DNA of 64,000 bases from Pedobacter punctiformis (GTDB lineage Bacteria; Bacteroidota; Bacteroidia; Sphingobacteriales; Sphingobacteriaceae). Below are positions 8,979 through 18,995 of this stretch, piece by piece. The stretch lies in NCBI RefSeq assembly GCF_027213715.1, contig NZ_JAPWGM010000006.1, positions 62,001 through 126,000 of the forward strand, given 5' to 3'. How positions within the stretch are numbered: the first letter of the stretch is position 1; the number at the start of each line of letters is the position of its first letter. Under the pieces are notes generated by a model. The model was given only the letters and a program-made list of their open reading frames with translations, was not told the origin of the DNA and searched no databases. A program made the translations under genes and the position numbers.

Positions 8979-11900
8979 ATGAGAAAAGCGTTTGTTTTTT
9001 TATCATTATTGATAAGTTTATCATTTCTTAAAAATGTTAATGCACAGGAGGTAAAACCTGGTGTGTCTTTTTATTCCAGGCAACTGGATAATCGAAATGG
9101 TTTATCCAACAGTTCTGTAAATGCAATTCTTCAGGATAAAGACCAGCTTGTATGGGTAGGCACCTGGGATGGCTTAAACCGCTATGATGGTGTTCATTTT
9201 AACGTATACAACCACAATATTGATAAAGCCGAAAACAGCATCGGAAGTAATGTAATTCAATCCATTAAAGAGGATAATCAAAATAATATCTGGATTAATA
9301 CAATCGGAGGAATCTCCAGATACAATAAAAGCTTGGGTACCTTTAAACGCTATTTTTACAAAAATACCTCAACTCAAAAAATTAGAGAAAATGAATATGA
9401 ACTCGTCGTTAGTGGCGGCGGAGAGGTATTTTGTTATGCCGCCGATGGTATTTTAAGTAAGTATAATACTAAAACAGATCAATTTGATCATTATCAAAAA
9501 CTGATAGGCAAAGCGGGCATTGTAAAAATGTGTTTTGCTGAAAATAATCTTGTTTATCTAAATAAGAACGGAGATTTAATTATTGCCAAAACTGGTGCAG
9601 ATAAATTGGAAAAGGTTAAAACCTTTTCGGTTCCAAAAAAAATAAATAATTTTTTTACAGCCAATCATCAAATCTTCTATTCCGATAATGACGACAAACA
9701 TTCGGTTATTGGTACAGATTTGATACCTAAACCCATTAATCTCAGTACTAAAAAAATAAAAGCAATTGCCTTTTATAAATCCAATTATGTTATTGCCTGG
9801 GAGAATCAGGGGGTAAACGTTTACAATAGTAAATTTGAAGCCACAGGGTTTTTAGAAAATGAAATAAAAGCAATCGAAAATTTAAAGGTAACTACTTTAA
9901 GCGTTGGGCAGGATAATGTGCTATGGCTGGGCACCGATGGAAATGGATTGATACAAATTTATCCAAAAGAAAATTACTTTGGTTTACTGACTAAAATTAA
10001 TGGTACAAGCATAAATAAACCAATAAGGGCATTTGCAGAAGATGGCCCCAATTTATGGGTTGGAACAAAAGGAAGCGGTGTGCTTGTTTTCAATAATTTT
10101 TGGGGAACGGGTCACGTGGTTTCCAGGCCTCAAAAAATAGACCTCACAAACGGACTTGAAAATAACTCTGTTTTTGCCATTAAAAAAGGAGTAGATCAAC
10201 TCATCTATATAGGTACAGATGGAAAAGGTTTATCCGTATACGATCAGCAAAGCCATAAAATAATTAGCTGGAAAAATATTAAGGGCAGTGATCAGGTTCC
10301 TGATTTCAGATCGGTTTATGCCATTATTCAGGATAAAGACAGTTCGGTTTGGCTGGGCACAAGTGGTTATGGTTTGCTGCATTTAAAACTCATCCGCAAT
10401 ACCGACCAAACCATTTCTGTTAAAAATTTGAAGCAGTATTATTCATCATCCAGCGAGAAAAATGGTCCGGCAAACGATATTATTTATGCCCTGGTTCAGG
10501 GTAAAGATGATCGTTTATGGATTGCCTGCCGGTATGGTGGTTTAAGTGTGTTTAATAAGAAAACCAGTCAGTTTAAAACGTATAAGGCTTTTGGTTACGA
10601 AGGAAGTTTATCGCATAGTGATGTCTTGTCTTTATTTTATGATAGCAAAAACACACTTTGGATAGGTACAAGTTATGGCTTAAATTACCTCTCGTATGCC
10701 GAATCTCTTAAAGATAAGCCCAGGTTTAGCAAAATAACAATGGAAAAAGGCCTGCCCAACAACACCATTCATGCCATACAGGAAGATGGAGACGGAAATA
10801 TATGGTTAAGTACCAATAAAGGATTGGCCAAAATAAATCCACTAAATAACAGCATAGCCAATTACCAGGAGAGTGATGGTTTACAAAGTAATGAATTTAG
10901 CGATGGTGCTGTTTTAAAAACATCAAATAATAACCTGCTTTTTGGTGGTATTTATGGCTTTAATTATTTTTTGCCTAAATACATCACCGAGAATAATAAA
11001 CAACCCAACCTCTTAATTTCTGATTTGCAATTTGGGGGCAAGCAGTTTCATAATAATCAATATTTAATTATTAAAGCCAAACAACAACCTGTACAGGCTT
11101 TTGATTTGGAAAGAAAAAGTAATTTTTTTCAATTCTCTTTTAATGCACTGAATTATTTTAGCGCTTCAAAAAACGAATTTGCCTACAAGTTAAAGGGGCT
11201 TGATCAAAATTGGCGCTATACGGGCACTGATGGTAAAATAGCTTATTACAATATTCCACCGGGCAATTATGAATTATTGGTGCGCTGGAGCAATGGAGAA
11301 GGAATATGGACCAGGGATGTAGTTGCTTTAAAACTTAATGTTAAACAATATTTTTGGTTAACTTATCCTGCCTATGCCGTTTATTTTATCCTTTTAATGA
11401 TCGGCGGTTATGCTTTTCATTTATACCGGAAAAATAAAATAGAGATGAAATTTAAGCTGGAACGTGAATATTTGTTCAGGCAAAAAGACGAAGAATCGCA
11501 CCGGCAAAAAATAAATTTCTTTACCAATATCGCTCATGAAATACAAACCCCGTTAACTTTGATTTTGGGTTCTGTTGAGCACTTTATGCAAAAGAGAAAT
11601 ATGGCAGATAAGCCGGTTGATAAGAATTATTTTCTTTCACTGGTACATCAGCATACGGCTCGTTTAACTTATTTGGTGCAGCAGCTGCTGGAGTTTAGAA
11701 AAGCCGAAGCCGGTTATTTGAAGAGAAATGATGATTATTTCGACATTACCAAGTTATTGAACGGCTTAACACAATTGTTTATTCCGGCGGCTGAGAAAAA
11801 TGCACAAAAATTTACCCGGAATATACAGCCAGGTATAGCGGGTTTTATTGATAAAGATAAGTTTGAGAAAGTACTTTTCAACCTGTTGTCAAATGCTTTT

Positions 11901-13121
11901 AAACACTCGGGAGAAAAGCAGGAAATTGTTTTTACTGTAAATTATGAACAACAAAATCAACAGTTGGAAATTACCGTAGCCAATTCAGGATGTAAACTGA
12001 AAGATGAAGATTTAAAGGATATTTTTAAAGAGTTTCATGTTGGTGGTGATCACCAGTTTGAAAAATTTCGTACAGGTATCGGGCTTGCCTTTACCAAAGA
12101 ATTAATCTCCATTATGGATGGAAGTATAGAGGTTTCACTTCAAAATGACTGGATAAGTTTCAATTTCAAGCTTAAAATTAAGCAGATGGTTGAAGGTAAA
12201 CATGATGAGGTTATTGCTTCGGCACCTTCTTATTTATTCGAATCTATTTTAAAACCTTATGAGGATGGAGTAACCGGGAGTATAGAAGAAAATAATAAGA
12301 TTGCTTTAATTGACGATTTGAAGGGGGGATCAGCATGCAGTATTTTAATTGTAGAGGATGATGTCGCATTGCGTTTTCTGATTAAGAATATTTTGAAAGA
12401 TCAATACAATGTTTATGAAGCCGAAAACGGTCTTTCAGCTTTGGAATTCCTTAAAAATAATACTCCGGATATTATCATCAGTGATGTAATGATGCCGGAT
12501 ATGAACGGACTGGAGCTTTGTAAATATATTAAAACCGCTCCAGCCACTTGCCATATCCCTTTTATTATGCTTTCTGCCAGGGGTACCGAAGAAAATAAAA
12601 CTGAAGGTTACGAAACAGGAGCTGACGCTTATATTTCAAAACCTTTTCATATTAATTATTTACAAATGCGGGTTAGGAAACTTTTAGATTACCGCAACCG
12701 GATGAACCATTTAATTAAGGATAGAAACATTAATAATCAATTTATCGATGTTGATTTAGAACAAGGCGATAAAGAGTTTTTAAATGCGCTGGTTAAAGCG
12801 GTTGAAGATAACCTGGCTGAACCGGATTTGGATGCTTCGAAATTGGAAGATGCACTGTGCATTAGTAAAATGCAATTGTACAGAAAGCTGAAAACTTTAG
12901 CCGGAATGACACCATCCGAATTTATTAAAAGAATTCGTTTAAAACATGCTGCGGTTTTACTTCAAAATTCAAAACTTAATGTGTCTGAGATCTTTTACTT
13001 AACCGGCTTTAACAACAAATCTTATTTTTTCAGAGAGTTTAAAAAGATATACCATCTGGCCCCTAACGATTACCGGCAAAAACAATACGAAGGATCGGCG
13101 ACTAACGAAATTACGGAGTAA
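8979..13121 (+). CDS. Hybrid two-component system sensor/regulator (HTCS 1)
   Basis: HTCS proteins sense a periplasmic oligosaccharide and activate sugar-use genes from one polypeptide. The 1380 residues run: signal peptide (1-22), repeated beta-propeller blades with WxGTxxGL motifs to about 690, Y_Y_Y domain (YKLKGLDQNWRYT), one membrane helix at about 790-812, kinase with phospho-His 853, ATPase domain, receiver with Asp 1169 (ISDVMMPDMNG), and a C-terminal AraC-type HTH at about 1285-1370. Oddities: the H-box reads HEIQTPL instead of HEIRTPL, the ATP-binding G1 box reads NSGCKL where DxGxG is usual, and the G2 box has lost one glycine (RTGIGL). It sits between two susC/susD pairs and probably controls the rightward one at least. 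Confidence 0.95.
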   Translation: MRKAFVFLSLLISLSFLKNVNAQEVKPGVSFYSRQLDNRNGLSNSSVNAILQDKDQLVWVGTWDGLNRYDGVHFNVYNHNIDKAENSIGSNVIQSIKEDNQNNIWINTIGGISRYNKSLGTFKRYFYKNTSTQKIRENEYELVVSGGGEVFCYAADGILSKYNTKTDQFDHYQKLIGKAGIVKMCFAENNLVYLNKNGDLIIAKTGADKLEKVKTFSVPKKINNFFTANHQIFYSDNDDKHSVIGTDLIPKPINLSTKKIKAIAFYKSNYVIAWENQGVNVYNSKFEATGFLENEIKAIENLKVTTLSVGQDNVLWLGTDGNGLIQIYPKENYFGLLTKINGTSINKPIRAFAEDGPNLWVGTKGSGVLVFNNFWGTGHVVSRPQKIDLTNGLENNSVFAIKKGVDQLIYIGTDGKGLSVYDQQSHKIISWKNIKGSDQVPDFRSVYAIIQDKDSSVWLGTSGYGLLHLKLIRNTDQTISVKNLKQYYSSSSEKNGPANDIIYALVQGKDDRLWIACRYGGLSVFNKKTSQFKTYKAFGYEGSLSHSDVLSLFYDSKNTLWIGTSYGLNYLSYAESLKDKPRFSKITMEKGLPNNTIHAIQEDGDGNIWLSTNKGLAKINPLNNSIANYQESDGLQSNEFSDGAVLKTSNNNLLFGGIYGFNYFLPKYITENNKQPNLLISDLQFGGKQFHNNQYLIIKAKQQPVQAFDLERKSNFFQFSFNALNYFSASKNEFAYKLKGLDQNWRYTGTDGKIAYYNIPPGNYELLVRWSNGEGIWTRDVVALKLNVKQYFWLTYPAYAVYFILLMIGGYAFHLYRKNKIEMKFKLEREYLFRQKDEESHRQKINFFTNIAHEIQTPLTLILGSVEHFMQKRNMADKPVDKNYFLSLVHQHTARLTYLVQQLLEFRKAEAGYLKRNDDYFDITKLLNGLTQLFIPAAEKNAQKFTRNIQPGIAGFIDKDKFEKVLFNLLSNAFKHSGEKQEIVFTVNYEQQNQQLEITVANSGCKLKDEDLKDIFKEFHVGGDHQFEKFRTGIGLAFTKELISIMDGSIEVSLQNDWISFNFKLKIKQMVEGKHDEVIASAPSYLFESILKPYEDGVTGSIEENNKIALIDDLKGGSACSILIVEDDVALRFLIKNILKDQYNVYEAENGLSALEFLKNNTPDIIISDVMMPDMNGLELCKYIKTAPATCHIPFIMLSARGTEENKTEGYETGADAYISKPFHINYLQMRVRKLLDYRNRMNHLIKDRNINNQFIDVDLEQGDKEFLNALVKAVEDNLAEPDLDASKLEDALCISKMQLYRKLKTLAGMTPSEFIKRIRLKHAAVLLQNSKLNVSEIFYLTGFNNKSYFFREFKKIYHLAPNDYRQKQYEGSATNEITE

Positions 13122-13150
13122 AATGGCCTTAAATAAGCTGTTTTGCAACA

Positions 13151-13180
13151 ATAGTGAACTAAAATGTAAATATAGTGCAC
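13151..13180 (+). promoter_or_regulatory. Direct repeat, probable HTCS 1 binding site
   Basis: ATAGTGAAC (13151-13159) and ATAGTGCAC (13172-13180) agree at 8 of 9 positions and start 21 bp apart, two helical turns, as expected for two AraC-type DNA-binding domains. The second copy ends where the -33 element should be and lies 22 bp ahead of the -7 box. Confidence 0.5.
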
Positions 13181-13202
13181 CTTTCCGGGGATACTGTTGG
13201 TC

Positions 13203-13210
13203 TATATTTG
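13203..13210 (+). promoter_or_regulatory. -7 promoter element of susC (pair 2)
   Basis: TATATTTG matches the Bacteroidota consensus TAnnTTTG exactly, 21 bp ahead of the ATG. There is no TTG at the -33 position, as expected for an activator-dependent promoter. Confidence 0.5.
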
Positions 13211-13231
13211 TGTTAATCAAATATAAATCAA

Positions 13232-16200
13232 ATGAAAAAAAACAGACGTATTTATGTATCGTTGGTTTTCTTTCTGTTAGCCATGTCCGGTTTTGTGGGT
13301 TATGCACAAACCAGGGTAAGCGGTAAAGTAACAGATGAGAATAACCTGCCTTTACCAGGGGTTGTGGTTGTGCAATCCAACACTTCAAATAAAACTTCGA
13401 CAGACAGTAATGGTGCTTACCAAATTACATTACCTGCCGGAACAGCACAATCTTTAACCTTTAATTATATCGGTTACAATTCGGTAACCCTCTCCGCTAG
13501 CGGAAGCAGTTTAAATGTATCATTAAAACCCTCGTCACAATCTTTAAATGATGTAGTAGTTGTGGGGTATACCAGTCAGAAAAAGGCTTCTCTTACGGGT
13601 GCTGTTTCTACGGTAGATATGAGCGATTTACAAAAAACCAGAATTGTTGACGTTGGCCAGGCTTTACAGGGGCAAGTTGCGGGTGTTTTTGTTGCGGCAA
13701 ATACCGGAGCGCCGGGTGATGGTATCAAACTTAGAATCAGGGGCGAAGGAACATTAGGCAATAACGATGTTTTATACGTTGTTGATGGTGTGCCTACCCA
13801 AGATATTTCTTTTCTAAACCAGAGTGATGTAAAATCAATGACGGTTTTAAAAGATGCTGCGGCCGGAGCAATTTACGGCTCACGTGCGGCCAATGGAGTC
13901 GTGATTATCACAACGGTAAACGGTAAAAAGGGTAAGGCAAATATCAATGTCGAATATTTTGCAGGTTTCCATCAGGCAACCAATTTACCTGAAATGCTAA
14001 ATGCGGATCAGTACTTAACTATTAAAGACCGGGCATGGCACAATTCTGTAAATGGAGTTGGCGTACAAAATACAGGTATTAGCCCCTATCAGGCAGCAAG
14101 AAGCAGAACAGATTTGGCAAATACAAATTGGCTGGATGAATTATTTGAAACCGGCAAATCCAAAAATCTTCAGGCATCAGTAAATGGAGGATCTGATGAT
14201 GTTCAATACCTGATCTCTACCGGCTATTATAAACAGGATGGTATTGTGGTTGAAGATCATGATGGTTACGAGCGTTTCAATTTCAGAACAAATGTTAATG
14301 CCAATGTTACTGATCGTTTTAAAGTAGGTACAAATTTGCAGCTTAGTTTTGCAAAGCAGGATAAATTATCATCAAGCGGAGATGTTCCCGGAGTAATTCG
14401 TCATGCCTTATTGCGCCCGCCAGTTTTGGGGGTTTATAAAAATATAACCGATCCTACCTATAACGCAGCAAATCCATATACCGATCTGCCTTTTTATACC
14501 GGAAATAATAATGGCTGGGATAAAAACTTCGAATTTAGCAGTAACCCAATCGCTATAGTTCACTTTACCAATGATAAACGAAAAACATTTAAAACCTTTG
14601 GAAATCTATATGCTGAATACGCTTTTTTAAGTGATAAATCTTTAACATTCAGATCAAGTGTTGGGGTAGATATCAGTTTTTCACACAATAAAAACTTTGC
14701 TCAAAACTTCGGAGATGATAATGACAATAATCCCGATGAGCTTTATCCGGGTAAAGGAAGAAATAACAAGCCTAATAATTTAGATGAAAACAGAGGTGAG
14801 ATCATGAATTTCACTTTTACCAATACTTTAAATTATGCAAAAATCTTTAACCAAAAGCATAATGTTAACTTCCTGTTGGGTACAGAAAACATTTCAAGTA
14901 AATCATCCGCCATTGGGGGCAGCCGACAAAATTTCGATAAAAGTACCTCCGGTTTTCAATACCTGGATTATGGAAGTTTAACTAATATTTACAATTCGGG
15001 TTCGGCCGGTAGTTTTAACCTGGTTTCGTTTTTCGGAAGTGGCACCTACAATTTTGATAATAAGTATTTTGCTACGGCAACGTTAAGGGCAGATGGTTCT
15101 TCCCGCTTTGGCCCGAACAATAAATGGGGTTATTTTCCTTCTGCATCTGCAGGATGGATGATTTCCAACGAAAGTTTTATGAAAGATGTTCAATGGGTTT
15201 CCGAATTAAAACTAAGGGGCAGCTGGGGACAGGCCGGTAATCAGGAAATTCCTAATAATACTTACCAAACATTGGTTTCAGAGTCTGGTGGTATTGTTAA
15301 TGTGGTTAGGTATGGTAACCCGGATATTAAATGGGAAACCACTACGCAAACAAACTTTGGTTTAGACGTTGGGGTGTTAAAAAACCGACTTTCCTTTTCT
15401 GCCGATTACTTTGTGAAAAAAACGAATGATATTTTGTTAACCGTAGGTTTACCGGCAGTAGCTGTTGGGGTAATCGATCGCACTTATGTAAATGCAGGCG
15501 AGGTTACAAACAAAGGTTTTGAATTCGGTTTAAATTTTCAAAATAAAGAGCACCAGTTTAAATACAACATTAATGCAAACATTGCTATACTAACCAACCG
15601 GGTTGATAAACTTCAGGAATTTGTTAAAAATATTACTGATGATAATACACACACCAAAACAGAAGTAGGTCAGCCAATCAATTCGTATTTTGGATTGGTT
15701 TTCGATGGCATCTATCAAACAGCAGGAGAAGTAAGCAGTCATTTATTCTCCAATCCAAACGGCACATTACCGGGTGATATTAAGTTTAAAGACCTGAATG
15801 GTGACGGGCAGATTAACGCAGACGACAGAACCTTTATCGGAAATCCGGTGCCTAAATTAACCTATGGTTTTGCCTTTTCATCATCATTTAAACAATTCGA
15901 TTTTTCATTCTTACTTCAGGGTGTTCAGGGGGTTGACCGCTATAATGATTTAAAGCAGATTATCAATTTCGACAGCCGTCCGTTTAATTCAATGGTTTCT
16001 GTTTTAGACAGCTGGAATGGACCGGGCACAAGCAATACGCTACCAAGATTAACCTTTAATAACAATGGAGGAGGAAATGTTTCCAGCGTTTTCGTAGAAG
16101 ATGCATCATACCTGAGGTTAAAAAACATTGAAGTTGGTTATACTTTCAATGTAAAAAAGATTGGGGTTAAAAATGTTCGTTTGTATGCTTCGGGCCAAAA

Positions 16201-16315
16201 TTTATTAACGATAACCGATTATACTGGTTTAGATCCCGAATCTACTTCGTTAATCGATAAAGGAACCTATCCGCAATCGAAGGCTTTTATCATCGGTTTA
16301 AAAATTAATTTGTAA
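13232..16315 (+). CDS. SusC-like TonB-dependent transporter (pair 2)
   Basis: This 1027-residue outer-membrane transporter has a signal peptide (MKKNRRIYVSLVFFLLAMSGFVGYAQ), a carboxypeptidase-regulatory-like domain (VSGKVTDENNLPLPGVVV) at about 28-105, LNDVVVVGYTSQKKASLTG as TonB-interacting segment, and a plug with VLKDAAAGAIYGSRAANGV near 205. The barrel contains the FKDLNGDGQINADDR calcium-loop-like segment common in SusC C-terminal halves and ends FIIGLKINL. The start is the ATG 21 bp after a consensus -7 box. Its susD follows at 21 bp, then GH130, a permease and an exported protein, so the cargo is inferred to be a beta-mannose-containing oligosaccharide. Confidence 0.95.
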   Translation: MKKNRRIYVSLVFFLLAMSGFVGYAQTRVSGKVTDENNLPLPGVVVVQSNTSNKTSTDSNGAYQITLPAGTAQSLTFNYIGYNSVTLSASGSSLNVSLKPSSQSLNDVVVVGYTSQKKASLTGAVSTVDMSDLQKTRIVDVGQALQGQVAGVFVAANTGAPGDGIKLRIRGEGTLGNNDVLYVVDGVPTQDISFLNQSDVKSMTVLKDAAAGAIYGSRAANGVVIITTVNGKKGKANINVEYFAGFHQATNLPEMLNADQYLTIKDRAWHNSVNGVGVQNTGISPYQAARSRTDLANTNWLDELFETGKSKNLQASVNGGSDDVQYLISTGYYKQDGIVVEDHDGYERFNFRTNVNANVTDRFKVGTNLQLSFAKQDKLSSSGDVPGVIRHALLRPPVLGVYKNITDPTYNAANPYTDLPFYTGNNNGWDKNFEFSSNPIAIVHFTNDKRKTFKTFGNLYAEYAFLSDKSLTFRSSVGVDISFSHNKNFAQNFGDDNDNNPDELYPGKGRNNKPNNLDENRGEIMNFTFTNTLNYAKIFNQKHNVNFLLGTENISSKSSAIGGSRQNFDKSTSGFQYLDYGSLTNIYNSGSAGSFNLVSFFGSGTYNFDNKYFATATLRADGSSRFGPNNKWGYFPSASAGWMISNESFMKDVQWVSELKLRGSWGQAGNQEIPNNTYQTLVSESGGIVNVVRYGNPDIKWETTTQTNFGLDVGVLKNRLSFSADYFVKKTNDILLTVGLPAVAVGVIDRTYVNAGEVTNKGFEFGLNFQNKEHQFKYNINANIAILTNRVDKLQEFVKNITDDNTHTKTEVGQPINSYFGLVFDGIYQTAGEVSSHLFSNPNGTLPGDIKFKDLNGDGQINADDRTFIGNPVPKLTYGFAFSSSFKQFDFSFLLQGVQGVDRYNDLKQIINFDSRPFNSMVSVLDSWNGPGTSNTLPRLTFNNNGGGNVSSVFVEDASYLRLKNIEVGYTFNVKKIGVKNVRLYASGQNLLTITDYTGLDPESTSLIDKGTYPQSKAFIIGLKINL

Positions 16316-16336
16316 ACCTTCCTTGAAAAAAATATT

Positions 16337-17821
16337 ATGAAAAAATTATCTTTTATATGCCTAATGTTTGCTCTGGCAGCATTGGCTGGTTGTAAAAAAC
16401 AACTCACTACAGAGGCGGTTGGTTTAACAACTTTAGAACAGGTTAACTCTACTCCAACGTTAGGTACGCTTGAAAACTCCGTAAATTCTTCTTATCAGTT
16501 ATTATCAAACCGGTTAAACATTTTGGCTCAGTGGGATTGGGCCGGTGGTTTGGTTTTTCAAAATGATTTGGTTATGCAAGACATTGCATCGGATGATATG
16601 GAGAAAAAATGGAACCCTGACGGAGACCAGCCCTGGATGGATGATATTAATAATTTCACCTTTACATCCACTAATGGCGGTCCTAACGGGCTTTGGAAAT
16701 ATGATTATGAAGGAATCAAAAGATTAAACATTGCCATTGAGCTGTTAACCAAACCAGATATTGAAGCCATTACAGGCATAACAGCGGCTAGAAAAAATCA
16801 ATTGCTAGGCGAAGCTTACTTTTTAAGGTCATACTATTATTTCTCTTTAGTGACAAACTTCGGCGATGTGCCATTAATCCTTAAACCTGTAAGTACATAT
16901 CAGGAAGCTTTTGAAGTGGCCGTAAAAGCAGATAAATCAATTGTTTGGGATAAAATTAAGTCGGATTTAGTTTTGGCTAAAGGTTTATTGCCGAATGCTA
17001 AATACAGTTCAACTACGGAGAAATGGAGAGCGAATAAAGGTTCGGCTATTGCGTTACTGGCTAAAGCAGCACTATATACTGAAAAATGGGCGGATGTAAT
17101 TACAAACGTTAATGAACTGCAGGCACTTGGTTTTTACAATCTGAATGCCAATTACTTTGACAGTTTCGATCAGACTAAAGAGTTTGCCGAAAATGAAGTG
17201 ATCTTTTGTTATGATCATCAAAGTAATCAGAACCCGCTAAAAGGAAATGGTATTTGTGCACCTCTGGGGTGGGGATTTTTTGCGCCGAGCACAGATTTTC
17301 TTAACGCTTTTGAAGCCAATGATCCACGAAAACTTTATACTGTAGATGTACCCAACCAAAATGTAAATAAATTATTGGGTAGTTTAAACGGATCAAATAA
17401 AGGAAATGATGACGCGGCAAACAATAAAATTTACATCAGATATGCCGATGTTTTACTTTGGAAAGCAGAAGCGCTTAACGAATCAGGCCAGTTTCCTGAA
17501 GCTATTGCCATCATCAATCAAATTAGAGCAAGGGCCAGAAAAAGTGTTAGCGCAACCGGGACAGTTCCTTCGGCTGGTACTTTGCCAGACAGAGCCGCAT
17601 CAACCGATAAAGCCACTATTAAGGCTTGGTTAATCTCGGAGAGAAGAGTAGAACTCGGTTTCGAATCCCAAAGAATGCAGGATCTTAAAAGGTGGAAACT
17701 TGCAAAATCTGTTATGACCTCAAAAGGTAAAAACTTTCAGGATAAGCATTATTTGTACCCAATCCCTCAGGGAGAAGTTGATGCTTCTGCAGGTACTTTA
17801 AAACAAAATCCAGGATACTAA
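16337..17821 (+). CDS. SusD-like outer-membrane glycan-binding lipoprotein (pair 2)
   Basis: This 494-residue surface lipoprotein has the signal MKKLSFICLMFALAALAGCKKQ with the lipobox cysteine at 19. SusD helices (ARKNQLLGEAYFLRSYYYFSLVTNFGDVPL) precede a C-terminal RagB/SusD domain with SERRVELGFESQRMQDLKRWKL and the terminal motif QNPGY. It is the partner of the susC 21 bp upstream. The next gene begins 115 bp downstream, after an exceptionally strong hairpin, so enzyme genes may be expressed at a lower level than susCD. Confidence 0.93.
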   Translation: MKKLSFICLMFALAALAGCKKQLTTEAVGLTTLEQVNSTPTLGTLENSVNSSYQLLSNRLNILAQWDWAGGLVFQNDLVMQDIASDDMEKKWNPDGDQPWMDDINNFTFTSTNGGPNGLWKYDYEGIKRLNIAIELLTKPDIEAITGITAARKNQLLGEAYFLRSYYYFSLVTNFGDVPLILKPVSTYQEAFEVAVKADKSIVWDKIKSDLVLAKGLLPNAKYSSTTEKWRANKGSAIALLAKAALYTEKWADVITNVNELQALGFYNLNANYFDSFDQTKEFAENEVIFCYDHQSNQNPLKGNGICAPLGWGFFAPSTDFLNAFEANDPRKLYTVDVPNQNVNKLLGSLNGSNKGNDDAANNKIYIRYADVLLWKAEALNESGQFPEAIAIINQIRARARKSVSATGTVPSAGTLPDRAASTDKATIKAWLISERRVELGFESQRMQDLKRWKLAKSVMTSKGKNFQDKHYLYPIPQGEVDASAGTLKQNPGY

Positions 17822-17826
17822 TTGTT

Positions 17827-17872
17827 AAGTAGTTGTTATTTACACCTCAACCGGTGTAAATAACAACTACTT
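17827..17872 (+). terminator. 20-bp perfect hairpin between susD and the GH130 gene
   Basis: The 20 bases at 17827-17846 are the exact reverse complement of 17853-17872, with a 6-base loop TCAACC. No T-run follows on the plus strand, so it may act as a 3' stabilising or partial-termination hairpin instead of a full terminator. Confidence 0.7.
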
Positions 17873-17936
17873 CCTGACATTCTTAAACTCATTCCACAGC
17901 CATTTACCGGCAAAGGACATCTATTACCTAAATATT

Positions 17937-18995
17937 ATGACTGACAGCGCCAAAAGATTTTTACAGAACCCAATATTATCGCCCAAAGATTTAAGCCCAA
18001 GTATACCCGGTTTAGAGATTGCTTGTTTACTTAACCCCGGTGTTTTCACCTTTCAGGGTAAAACCTGGCTACTAATACGGGTAGCCGAAAGACCAAAACA
18101 AAAAGAAGGGCTAATTTCTTTCCCTGTACTAAAGGGTGAGGGGATTGAAATCATCGAAATACAAGAAAATGATCCGGATTTGGTTGCGGATGATCCCCGG
18201 GTAATTAATTATAAAGGAGCAGATTATTTAACTACGCTCTCCCATTTACGTTTGGTTTGCAGCGATGATGGCATTAATTTTTATCAGCCAGAGGGATATC
18301 CGCTTTTACAGGGAGAAGGAGAAGATGAAGTTTTTGGTATTGAAGATTGCCGTGTGGCCTTAATTGATGATACTTATTATTTAACTTTTACAGCTGTTTC
18401 TGAGCATGGAGTGGGCGTAGGTATGCGTACCACAAAAGATTGGAAAACATTTGAAAAACATGGAATGATTATTCCGCCACATAATAAAGACTGTGCTGTT
18501 TTTGAAGAAAAAATTAATGGCAAGTTTTATACGCTTCATCGCCCAAGTAGTGTTGATTTAGGAGGGAACTACATCTGGCTGGCCGAATCTCCTGATGGCA
18601 TTCACTGGGGAAATCATAAATGTATTATCAAAACCCGTAAAAATAAGTGGGATAGCAAGCGGGTTGGCGCAGGGGCCGCTCCAATTAAAACCGAAAAGGG
18701 CTGGCTGGAAATTTACCATGGCGCCAATGCTGAACACCAATATTGTTTAGGCGCTTTTTTAATGGATTTGAATGACCCTTCAAAAGTAATTGCACAAACC
18801 GACGAGCCAATAATGAAACCAATTGCCGAATATGAATTGTGCGGTTTCTTTGGTCAGGTTGTTTTTACCAATGGGCATACCATTAACGGTGATGAATTGA
18901 CCATTTATTATGGTGCTGCCGATGAATTTGTTTGCGGTGCTAAATTTTCTATCCAGGATATTTTATCCCAATTAAAATATAACCATGCTCAATAA
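17937..18995 (+). CDS. GH130 family enzyme, probable beta-mannoside phosphorylase
   Basis: GH130 enzymes cleave beta-mannosides, mostly with phosphate to give mannose 1-phosphate; some members are hydrolases. The 352-residue protein has no signal peptide, so it is cytoplasmic. Family features: LLNPGVFTF (31-39), LLIRVAERP (45-53), IEDCRV with the likely catalytic Asp 137, NKDCAVF (183-189), LHRPS (200-204), VGAGAAPI and EIYHGAN (258-264). Lys 184, Arg 202 and His 261 fall where phosphorylases carry basic phosphate-binding residues, which favours a phosphorylase; this alignment is from memory. Its last bases overlap the MFS gene, so the sugar is probably imported and split inside. Linkage (beta-1,4 to GlcNAc or glucose, or beta-1,2) cannot be decided here. 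Confidence 0.88.
   Translation: MTDSAKRFLQNPILSPKDLSPSIPGLEIACLLNPGVFTFQGKTWLLIRVAERPKQKEGLISFPVLKGEGIEIIEIQENDPDLVADDPRVINYKGADYLTTLSHLRLVCSDDGINFYQPEGYPLLQGEGEDEVFGIEDCRVALIDDTYYLTFTAVSEHGVGVGMRTTKDWKTFEKHGMIIPPHNKDCAVFEEKINGKFYTLHRPSSVDLGGNYIWLAESPDGIHWGNHKCIIKTRKNKWDSKRVGAGAAPIKTEKGWLEIYHGANAEHQYCLGAFLMDLNDPSKVIAQTDEPIMKPIAEYELCGFFGQVVFTNGHTINGDELTIYYGAADEFVCGAKFSIQDILSQLKYNHAQ

Noticed and set aside
12999..13388. 129-codon minus-strand reading frame
   Set aside because: It overlaps the end of HTCS 1, the promoter and the start of susC, and its translation has no family character.
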